This document shows, one piece after another, positions 45,765-52,368 of a stretch of 64,000 nucleotides of DNA. Positions within the stretch are counted from its first letter, which is position 1. Every line of letters starts with the position of its first letter. The position numbers and the translations under genes were made by a program. Origin of the DNA: Bog-473 sp963755375. GTDB lineage: Bacteria > Actinomycetota > Acidimicrobiia > Acidimicrobiales > RAAP-2. The notes under the pieces are model-generated. The model saw nothing but the letters and a program-made list of their open reading frames with translations. It searched no databases and was not told where the DNA came from. The stretch spans positions 372,001-436,000 of the forward strand of contig CAVWKG010000016.1 of assembly GCA_963755375.1 (NCBI GenBank), read 5' to 3'.

Positions 45765-46898
45765 ATGGCCGATCAACGCGAGGGTACCGGAGGGGGTGGC
45801 GGCGCCGGCGGCTCCGGCGGCGGCAGTGGAGCCAATCGCAACCGCAACAGGAACCGCAATCGCAACCGGAGCCGTACGTCCGGGGGCGGTGGCGGCCGCA
45901 ACAACTCGGCCAACCGTTCGAACCCGAGCGGGCAGCGCAAGGGCCAAGGTCAAGGCCAAGGCGGCGGCCGTCAGCGCTCCGGTGGCCAGGGCGGGGGGAG
46001 CGGGTCGCAGTCCCGCTCGGGCTCGTCGCGCAGCGGCCCCCCGCGCTCCGCCGTCGCGCTGGCACCGCCCCCACCCCTCGAGCCGCTCGATGTGCAGCCG
46101 GGTCTCGGCGCCCCCCAGGTCTTCCCGGCGGAGGTGGCGGCGAACCGGCACCGAGCCGTCGTCCTGTGCGCGGTGTCGGCCGTGCTCCCCGCTCTGCTGC
46201 TCGGCGCACTCGTGGGGGTGGCGGTCTCCGTCATCGCCGGCGCGGTCGTGTTCGTCGCCGCCGGGGCCGCCGTGATGTACGCGGTGTGGCGGCTGGCGCC
46301 GTCGGTGGCCCTCCGCCGGATCGGCGCCGTGCCGATCGAGGAACACGAAGAGACCCGGCTCTCGAACATCACCGAGGGCCTCTGCGCGACCTTCGGGCTG
46401 AGCAAGCCCTCGCTCCAGGTGCTCGACGACGACGTGCCCAACGCGTGCGCGCTCGGCCGCGACGCGCGCCGATCCGTCCTGGTGGTGACGAGCGGACTCC
46501 TGCGCCTGCTCGATCCGATAGAGCTCGAGGGCGTCGTCGCCCACGAGTTGGCGCACGTGAAGCGGGGCGACAACGGTGTCTCGTGTATCGGCATCACGCT
46601 CGGCCGGGTCTTCGGCGGCGAGTCCACCCTGCGCCGCTGTGTGGGGGAGAACCGCGAATATCGAGCGGACGTCGTGGGCGCGTCGGCCGTGCGCTTCCCC
46701 CGCGGCCTGCTCGGCGCGCTGCGGGCGATGATGGATGCACCCGCCCCGGCCGAAGGCTCCTTCTTCGCCTCTCCCGCCCGGTTCGGGCCAACCCGGTGGG
46801 TGTGGATCGACCCGTCCGTCGGCCACCGCAACGACGCCCTCGTGGCCGGGGACCTCGACGCCACCTCGGTGAGGGCCGCCGCACTCAGCGAGTGGTGA
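45765..46898 (+). CDS. M48 (HtpX-like) membrane metalloprotease with low-complexity N-terminus
   Basis: 377 residues. Residues ~8-95 are low complexity: Gly-rich, then a run of Asn-Arg dipeptides, then Gln/Gly/Ser. Two hydrophobic segments follow ('AVVLCAVSAVLPALLLGALV', 'VIAGAVVFVAAGAAVMYAVW'). The zinc site is H260-E261-L-A-H264 ('VVAHELAHVKRGD') with the third ligand Glu298 in 'ENREYRAD'. HtpX-type proteases act in membrane protein quality control. The basic disordered N-terminus is unusual and may bind nucleic acid or phospholipid. Confidence 0.83.
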   Translation: MADQREGTGGGGGAGGSGGGSGANRNRNRNRNRNRSRTSGGGGGRNNSANRSNPSGQRKGQGQGQGGGRQRSGGQGGGSGSQSRSGSSRSGPPRSAVALAPPPPLEPLDVQPGLGAPQVFPAEVAANRHRAVVLCAVSAVLPALLLGALVGVAVSVIAGAVVFVAAGAAVMYAVWRLAPSVALRRIGAVPIEEHEETRLSNITEGLCATFGLSKPSLQVLDDDVPNACALGRDARRSVLVVTSGLLRLLDPIELEGVVAHELAHVKRGDNGVSCIGITLGRVFGGESTLRRCVGENREYRADVVGASAVRFPRGLLGALRAMMDAPAPAEGSFFASPARFGPTRWVWIDPSVGHRNDALVAGDLDATSVRAAALSEW

Positions 46899-46918
46899 GA
46901 AGGGGCGGCCCACCCTCG

Positions 46919-46924
46919 TAGACT
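46919..46924 (+). promoter_or_regulatory. candidate -10 box (TAGACT) for pdxS, leaderless
   Basis: TAGACT ends 6 bp before the pdxS ATG and there is no Shine-Dalgarno sequence, so transcription would start at or next to the A of the ATG. Confidence 0.5.
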
Positions 46925-46930
46925 GACCCA

Positions 46931-47806
46931 ATGACAACCGGGACCTTCACCGTCAAGCGGGGGTTGGCGGACATGCTCAGGGGTGGCGTCGTCATGGACG
47001 TCGTCGACGCCGAGCAGGCCAAGATCGCCGAGGACGCCGGCGCGGTCTCGGTCATGGCGCTCGAGCGGGTGCCGTCCGACATCCGCCGGGACGGTGGCGT
47101 GGCGCGCATGAGCGACCCGGTGCTGATCGAGGGCATCATCGAGGCCGTCACGATCCCGGTCATGGCCAAGGCCCGCATCGGCCACTTCGCCGAGGCGCAG
47201 GTGCTGCAGTCCCTCGGCGTCGACTTCATCGACGAGTCCGAGGTGCTGACGCCGGCCGACGAGGCGTACCACATCGACAAGTGGCCCTACACCGTCCCGT
47301 TCGTCTGCGGCGCCACGAACCTGGGCGAGGCGTTACGGCGCGTGTCCGAGGGGGCGGCCATGATCCGGTCCAAGGGCGAGGCCGGGACGGGGAACATCGT
47401 CGAGGCCGTGCGCCACCTGCGTTCCATCCTCGGCACCATCCGCGCGCTGACCCAGGCCGACCCCGCGGAGCTCTACGGCTGGGCCAAGGAGCTCGGCGCG
47501 CCGATCGGGCTGGTGCAGGAGATCGCCTCGTCCGGGAAGCTGCCGGTCCCGCTCTTCTGCGCCGGCGGCATCGCCACGCCGTCCGACGCCGCCCTCGTCA
47601 TGCAGCTCGGCGCGGAAGCCGTCTTCGTCGGGTCGGGGATCTTCAAGTCGTCGGACCCGGCCCGCATGGCCTCGGCCATCGTCGAGGCCACGGCCCATTT
47701 CACCGACGCCGAGCACGTGGCGAAGGTGTCCCGGGGCCTCGGTGTGGCGATGCGGGGTCTCGAGGCGTCGCAGTACGGCGAGCATCTCGCCGACCGGGGG
47801 TGGTAA
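46931..47806 (+). CDS. pdxS: pyridoxal 5'-phosphate synthase, synthase subunit PdxS
   Basis: 291 residues with the very conserved barrel sequence: 'KRGLADMLRGGVVMDVVDAE', 'ALERVPSDIRRDGGVARMSD', 'VMAKARIGHFAEAQVLQSLG' (lysine for substrate imine) and 'FCAGGIATPSDAALVMQLGA'. It condenses ribose 5-phosphate, glyceraldehyde 3-phosphate and ammonia into PLP. The ammonia comes from PdxT, whose gene overlaps the end of this one. Confidence 0.97.
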   Translation: MTTGTFTVKRGLADMLRGGVVMDVVDAEQAKIAEDAGAVSVMALERVPSDIRRDGGVARMSDPVLIEGIIEAVTIPVMAKARIGHFAEAQVLQSLGVDFIDESEVLTPADEAYHIDKWPYTVPFVCGATNLGEALRRVSEGAAMIRSKGEAGTGNIVEAVRHLRSILGTIRALTQADPAELYGWAKELGAPIGLVQEIASSGKLPVPLFCAGGIATPSDAALVMQLGAEAVFVGSGIFKSSDPARMASAIVEATAHFTDAEHVAKVSRGLGVAMRGLEASQYGEHLADRGW

Positions 47807-48420
47807 CGGGACCGCTCGTCGGTGTCCTGGACCTGCAAGGTGACGTGCGCGAGCACCTGGCCGCGCTGGCCGGGGTGGGGTGCACGGCCCGACGGGTGCA
47901 GTGGCCGGCCGATCTCGAAGGCCTCTCGGGCCTGGTGCTGCCGGGCGGCGAGTCGACGACGCTGTCCATGCTGCTCGAGTCCACCGGCCTGTTCGAGGCG
48001 GTGGTGGCACGGGTCACCGACCCGGATCGCCCGCTGCCCCTGCTCGGGACCTGTGCCGGCCTCGTGCTGGTGGCACGGGAGGTGCTCGACGGGCGCCCGG
48101 ACCAGCGCACCTTCGGCGTGCTCGACGCGGTCGTGCGCCGCAACGGGTACGGGCGCCAGAGGCAGTCCTTCGAGGCCGACATCGTGTTCGGCTCCGGCGA
48201 GGGCCCGCGCCTGCCCACCGTCTTCATCCGGGCCCCGTTGCTGGTCTCGGTCGCAGATGACGTCGACGTGCTGGCGACACTCGACGGCGTGCCCGTGCTG
48301 GTGCGCCAGGGGCCGGTGCTGGCGTCGTCGTTCCATCCCGAGCTCACGCCCGACCGCCGGGTCCACCGCCTGTTCGCAGAGATGTGCGGGTCCGACGGCC
48401 CGGCCGGGCTCTTCGGGTAA
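47800..48420 (+). CDS. pdxT: pyridoxal 5'-phosphate synthase, glutaminase subunit PdxT
   Basis: 206 residues from the GTG at 47800, overlapping pdxS by 7 bp. The N-terminus 'LVGVLDLQGDVREHLAAL' and 'LVLPGGESTTLSMLLE' are typical. The nucleophile is the Cys of 'LLGTCAGLVLVA', and the His-Glu pair is in 'SSFHPELTPD'. It releases ammonia from glutamine and channels it to PdxS in the 12+12 complex. Confidence 0.95.
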   Translation: MVTGPLVGVLDLQGDVREHLAALAGVGCTARRVQWPADLEGLSGLVLPGGESTTLSMLLESTGLFEAVVARVTDPDRPLPLLGTCAGLVLVAREVLDGRPDQRTFGVLDAVVRRNGYGRQRQSFEADIVFGSGEGPRLPTVFIRAPLLVSVADDVDVLATLDGVPVLVRQGPVLASSFHPELTPDRRVHRLFAEMCGSDGPAGLFG

Positions 48421-48422
48421 CG

Positions 48423-48884
48423 CTAGGAGCGACCCTCGTAGGTCTGCTCCCGGTTGGCGTCGTTGTACATCTCCGACACGATCAGCCACGACCCGTCACC
48501 TTGACGCTGCAGCACCCGGAGGGAGTGGTTGTCCCGCACCTCGATCTCGCCGCCGCCCACCAGCTTCTGCCCTGCGACCTGCAGGTGCGCTGACACCAGC
48601 ACCACGTCAGGCGTGAGCACCCGCAGTGAGGTTGCCGGCGGCGCCTTCAGCACCCCCGCATTGAAGTTGTCGTCGGAGAAGAGCCCGCGGAGGTACGCCA
48701 CGATGTCCGCGCCACCCTTCTTCACGGTGCCGAACGCGTTCACCCAATCGGCGTCCGCCGTGTAGACGCCCACCAGCTTGTCGGCGTCGCGTTCCCGAAA
48801 GCCCGCCATGAGCGAGAGCAGGGTCACGCCGATCGCATCCTGGTCCTCCTGGGGCAGCGATGAGATGTCCCCCGTCGTGGTCAT
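48423..48884 (-). CDS. SnoaL-like / DUF4440 small protein
   Basis: 153 residues from the ATG at 48884, chosen because AAAGGAGATGC just upstream is an excellent ribosome site. 'LMAGFRERDADKLVGVYTAD' plus 'DNHSLRVLQRQGDGSWLIVS' follow the cone-shaped alpha+beta NTF2/SnoaL fold of the SgcJ/EcaC group. Such proteins range from isomerases and hydrolases to ligand-binding proteins. The substrate is unknown. It converges on pdxT with only 2 bp between stops. Confidence 0.75.
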   Translation of the reverse strand: MTTTGDISSLPQEDQDAIGVTLLSLMAGFRERDADKLVGVYTADADWVNAFGTVKKGGADIVAYLRGLFSDDNFNAGVLKAPPATSLRVLTPDVVLVSAHLQVAGQKLVGGGEIEVRDNHSLRVLQRQGDGSWLIVSEMYNDANREQTYEGRS

Positions 48885-48936
48885 GCATCTCCTTTCGAGC
48901 GCGGTGACGGCAGACATTACGGCAGGGCGGGGCGTC

Positions 48937-49614
48937 CTAACGCCCGAGGTGGGCGACGAGCGCAGCGATCCGGTTGCTCACCACGGCGTCGACGCCGGCA
49001 TCGAGCACCCGGGTCATGTCCTCGGGGCTGTCGACGGTCCAGGTCGACACCCGAAACCCGGCGTCGTGGACCGCCGCCACGCCGTCGTGGGTCACGAGGC
49101 CGAACATCGGGTTCCAGCATTCAGCCGCCAGCTCGGTCAGGAGCGAGAGCGGCGGGTGAGCACCGTCGATCCAGGTCAGGCCGAGGCGCGCCCCGGCCGA
49201 GAGGGCACGCAGCTGGCGCAGGGCCTCGACGTTGCCCGTGACGAACAGGGAGCGGTCCAGCGCCCCCGCCGCCCGCACCGCCGCCAGCCCGCCGGGCACC
49301 ACCTCGCGCCGGGTGAAGTCGACCATCAGCGGGAGCGGCACCGCGTCGAGCACCGCGGCCAGGGTGGGGATGCGGAGGTCGCCCTCACCGAGGGCGGCGA
49401 CCTCGGTGAGGTCCAGGTCACCGACCGACCCCCCGAGGCCCCACAGGCGTTCGAGGGTCTGGTCGTGCAGGACGACGATCTCGCCGTCGCGGGTGCGGCG
49501 CAGGTCGATCTCCACCATGTCCGCCCCCAGCGCCACCGCCGCCGCGAAGGCGGGCAGCGTGTTCTCCCGGTGGCCGACGGGCTCGCCTCGGTGTGCGATG
49601 GCGACGACGGTCAC
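48937..49614 (-). CDS. glycerophosphodiester phosphodiesterase
   Basis: 225 residues. 'AIAHRGEPVGHRENTLPAF' carries the catalytic His and the metal-binding Glu of the GDPD family, 'GADMVEIDLRRTRDGEIVVL' followed by 'HDQTLERLWG' the second His, and 'GFRVSTWTVDSPEDM' the C-terminal strand. There is no signal peptide, so it acts in the cytoplasm, splitting glycerophosphodiesters to glycerol 3-phosphate and an alcohol. Start is a GTG. It sits just downstream of the SGNH hydrolase gene on the same strand. Confidence 0.9.
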   Translation of the reverse strand: MTVVAIAHRGEPVGHRENTLPAFAAAVALGADMVEIDLRRTRDGEIVVLHDQTLERLWGLGGSVGDLDLTEVAALGEGDLRIPTLAAVLDAVPLPLMVDFTRREVVPGGLAAVRAAGALDRSLFVTGNVEALRQLRALSAGARLGLTWIDGAHPPLSLLTELAAECWNPMFGLVTHDGVAAVHDAGFRVSTWTVDSPEDMTRVLDAGVDAVVSNRIAALVAHLGR

Positions 49615-49629
49615 GCGGCCGGTCTGCGC

Positions 49630-51255
49630 CTACGAGTTACCGGCGTAGACGGCCCCGGCCACGTTGGCGATGATCTGGTTCAGCGCCGGCGCAATCAGGT
49701 CGTCGACCCCCGCCTGGGTGATGTGCACACCGTCGGGGGATCGGGCGGCGATGCCGTTCACCACGGAGGCGTAGGCCCCGTTGGGGTCGAGCACCGTGTA
49801 CAGGTCGTCGATCGACACGTAGGGGAACTGGGCGGCCACCGACAGCACGATCTGGTTGTAGGCGTCGACGAGATCCGCGGGCGTTCCATCGTCGAAGTAG
49901 GGCGAGGTGGAGAGGATCACCGCACCACCGTCGGAGTGGGCGATCTGCACGGCCTGCGCCAGGCTGGCCTGAATAAAGGCCGAGTAGTTCGCGTCGGCCA
50001 ACGTGGCGAAGCCCCCCCCGAACTCTCGGTCCTGCGTTTCCCAGTACCCGGTCTGGATCACGGTGACGTCGGGATGGAAGCGCGAGACGACCCACTGCAG
50101 CTGGGTTGCCCACAGTGCGCACGCCGCCGAGCTCGTGAAGAGGGTGCCCGGGGCGCTCCAGGGCTTGGTCGGGGCACCGTTGGTGAACCCGCAGCCCGCC
50201 GCCGCACCGTCGTCGACGCCATAGGGCGGGTTGGTCTCCTGCACGTACTGGCCTTCGTAGAGGGACAGCGAGTCCCCGGCGAAGGCCACCCGTTGGACCC
50301 CCTGGTGGGTGGCTTGGGGCCCGGTCGCCTCGTTGATGATCGACACCACGGGCGGGATCGGCGCCGACAGCGGTTTCGGGAAGAGCGGGGGGTGGAGCGG
50401 CGATTGCGCGCTCCCCGAGAAGGCGGCGTCGCCGAAGCTGAAGACCCCCGCGTCCTGCCCGACCAGCCAGTACCCGTTCCCGTCGGGCGTCGGTGTCATG
50501 GCCACGATGGGCTCGCTCAGCTGGATACCGCCGGTCGAGCCCCAGAACTGCGCATCGCCGTAGGTGAAGATGCCGCCGTCGGCGGCGACGAACCAGTAGC
50601 CGTCGCCGTCCGCGGTGGCCGCCATGCCCACCACCGGCTGGTTCAGATGGATGCTCCCCGTCGAGCCCAGGAACGGCGCGTCGCCGAAGGCGAAGATGCC
50701 GCCGTCGGACGCGACCAGCCAGTAGCCGTTGCCCTTCGCCGCGGCCGCCATCCCCACGATCGGCTGGTTGAGCGTGATGCTCCCGGTCGAGCCCCAGAAC
50801 TGCGCGTCGCCGAAGGCGAAGATGCCGCCGTCGGAGGCCACCAGCCAGTAGCCACCACCGTCGGGCGTCGCCGCCATCCCGACGATGGGCTTGTTGAGCG
50901 GCAGGCCGCCCGTCGAGCCCCAGAACGTCGCGTTGCCGAAAGAGAACACGCCCCCGTCGGAGGCCACGAGCCAGTAGCCGCCGCTGGGGTCGGCCGCGCC
51001 GCCGACGATCGGCTTGGCCAGTGGCACCTCGACCGTGTCGCCGTCGTAGGCGGCCCCGCCGAAGGTCATCACTCCGCCGGCCGCGTCGACGATGGCGTAC
51101 GAGCTGTCCGTCGCGCCCCGCGGCGCCGCGGCGGCGGCGGTGGTGGCCGATCGCGCCGACGGAAGGGCAACCAGCACGGAGGCGGCCAGCAGCGCCGCCA
51201 CACTGAGGGCGGCCCGGCGGCTCGCCCTCCTCGTCGACGACCCGGCGCCCGGCAT
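49630..51255 (-). CDS. secreted SGNH hydrolase with N-terminal SDGG repeats
   Basis: 541 residues. A signal peptide ('RRAALSVAALLAASVLVALP') is followed by six ~43-residue repeats (residues ~50-300) with the core 'GYWLVASDGGIFAFGDAQF'. The C-terminal domain is an SGNH/GDSL hydrolase: 'VAFAGDSLSLYEGQYV' (nucleophile Ser), 'VTVIQTGYWETQDREF', and 'SPDGVHITQAGVDDL' with the Asp-His pair. It probably removes acyl or acetyl groups from an extracellular polymer, with the repeats as a propeller-like binding platform. The repeats match those at 19050-19700. Confidence 0.87.
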   Translation of the reverse strand: MPGAGSSTRRASRRAALSVAALLAASVLVALPSARSATTAAAAAPRGATDSSYAIVDAAGGVMTFGGAAYDGDTVEVPLAKPIVGGAADPSGGYWLVASDGGVFSFGNATFWGSTGGLPLNKPIVGMAATPDGGGYWLVASDGGIFAFGDAQFWGSTGSITLNQPIVGMAAAAKGNGYWLVASDGGIFAFGDAPFLGSTGSIHLNQPVVGMAATADGDGYWFVAADGGIFTYGDAQFWGSTGGIQLSEPIVAMTPTPDGNGYWLVGQDAGVFSFGDAAFSGSAQSPLHPPLFPKPLSAPIPPVVSIINEATGPQATHQGVQRVAFAGDSLSLYEGQYVQETNPPYGVDDGAAAGCGFTNGAPTKPWSAPGTLFTSSAACALWATQLQWVVSRFHPDVTVIQTGYWETQDREFGGGFATLADANYSAFIQASLAQAVQIAHSDGGAVILSTSPYFDDGTPADLVDAYNQIVLSVAAQFPYVSIDDLYTVLDPNGAYASVVNGIAARSPDGVHITQAGVDDLIAPALNQIIANVAGAVYAGNS

Positions 51256-51264
51256 AAGTCCAGC

Positions 51265-51270
51265 ATCATA
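51265..51270 (-). promoter_or_regulatory. candidate -10 box (TATGAT) for the SGNH hydrolase gene
   Basis: On the minus strand TATGAT lies 9 bp before the ATG, again without a ribosome site in between. Confidence 0.4.
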
Positions 51271-51301
51271 GGGAGCTTCCGCGGCGGGGTCGGCGCGCCC
51301 C

Positions 51302-52324
51302 TCAGAGCAGGCGCAGTTGGTGGCCGCCGTCGGCCTCCGGGGCTGCGGCGGCGGCCCGGACCGCGGCCGGGCGTGCGGCGCGGGAGCGGTTCACGCCGCA
51401 ACGCCGTGCGGCCGACCGCACGATGCCCTCCACCCGTTCACGCTCGGCGTCCTCCTGGTAGGCGCCCCGCCGGAACCGCTCGCGGTGGAGCCGGACCAGT
51501 TCGGCGCGCGCCCCGAGCCAGTCGAGGTAGTGGGCCCGGACCGCGCCCCGCAGGTGCAGCGCCACGCCGGAGATGGACACGGCCCCGGCCGCCGCGCAGG
51601 CCTCGACCACCTCGGTCAGCTGCGCCTCGGAGTCCGAGAGGCCCGGCAGCACGGGCGCCACGAGGACACCGCACGGGATGCCCATGGCGGTCAGCCGGCG
51701 CAGAGCCTCGACGCGGCGGTCGGGTGGGGGCGTGCCGGGCTCGGTCAGCGACCAGACCGAGCGGTCGAGCGTGCCCACCGAGAAGCTCACCGCCACCTCG
51801 GTGCGCTCGCACGCCGCGGCGAGCAGAGCGGCGTCGCGCAGGATCAGCGTGGACTTCGTCAGGATGCTGAACGGGTTGCGGGCCCCGGAGAGCGTCTCCA
51901 CGATGCCCCGCGTCAGGTGGTACTTGCCCTCGGCGTGCTGATAGGGATCGGTGTTGGTGCCCATGGCGATGTGGTCGCCGCCCCACGCCGGTGCCCGCAG
52001 CTCCGCCCGCAGCCGCTCGATGGCGTTGACCTTGACCACGATCTTGCGCTCGAAGTCGGTCCCGATGCCCAGACCGAGGTAGTCGTGCGTCGGCCGCGCG
52101 AAGCAGTAGACGCAGGCGTGGCTGCAGCCTCGATACGGGTTGATCGTGTGCCGGAAGGGCATCCGGCTCTCCGCCGGCACGGTGTTGACGATGGTGCGGG
52201 CGTTGACGTGGAGGAATTCCATCCCGGCGTAGGCCCCCTTGCCGACATGCCGTTCCGCCACCCGCTCGTCGGCGAAGAGCGTGCCGCCCGCCTCGTTCTC
52301 GGCCAAGGCCCAGCGCAGTGCCAT
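51302..52324 (-). CDS. Rv2578c-family radical SAM protein
   Basis: 340 residues from the ATG at 52324; the in-frame extension upstream covers the promoter and is not real. The iron-sulphur motif is C-x3-C-x2-C in 'YRGCSHACVYCFARPTHDYL', followed by 'KIVVKVNAIERLRAEL' and 'IAMGTNTDPYQHAEGKYHLT'. This is the SplB-like actinobacterial group named after Rv2578c. SplB-type enzymes repair UV spore photoproduct; the reaction of this group is not established. The LexA-type operator in its promoter supports a DNA-damage role. Confidence 0.87.
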   Translation of the reverse strand: MALRWALAENEAGGTLFADERVAERHVGKGAYAGMEFLHVNARTIVNTVPAESRMPFRHTINPYRGCSHACVYCFARPTHDYLGLGIGTDFERKIVVKVNAIERLRAELRAPAWGGDHIAMGTNTDPYQHAEGKYHLTRGIVETLSGARNPFSILTKSTLILRDAALLAAACERTEVAVSFSVGTLDRSVWSLTEPGTPPPDRRVEALRRLTAMGIPCGVLVAPVLPGLSDSEAQLTEVVEACAAAGAVSISGVALHLRGAVRAHYLDWLGARAELVRLHRERFRRGAYQEDAERERVEGIVRSAARRCGVNRSRAARPAAVRAAAAAPEADGGHQLRLL

Positions 52325-52331
52325 GCGGGCT

Positions 52332-52360
52332 AGGATAGCGAACACATGTTCGTATTTCAA
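52332..52360 (-). promoter_or_regulatory. sigma70-type promoter of the radical SAM gene
   Basis: On the minus strand TTGAAA (52360-52355), a 17-bp spacer, and TATCCT (52337-52332). The -10 box is followed 7 bp later by the ATG at 52324, so the mRNA would be leaderless. A LexA box occupies the spacer. Spacing and sequence are close to consensus. Confidence 0.75.
52340..52351. promoter_or_regulatory. LexA (SOS) box
   Basis: GAACACATGTTC, with CG on both sides (CGAACACATGTTCG), is a match to the Gram-positive/actinobacterial SOS operator GAACN4GTTC. It lies between the -35 and -10 of the radical SAM promoter, where LexA would block RNA polymerase. It is 18 bp before the ftsK start on the other side, so it may affect both genes. 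Confidence 0.75.
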
Positions 52361-52368
52361 CGGGTGGG

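Noticed and set aside
50400..51070. Repeated DNA segments that could be taken for an array
   Set aside because: They are the coding repeats of the SGNH protein: diverged, in frame, and without spacers.
48778..51870. 1030-codon open frame on the plus strand
   Set aside because: Antisense to GDPD, SGNH hydrolase and the radical SAM gene, all of which carry catalytic motifs. Composition is typical of shadow frames.
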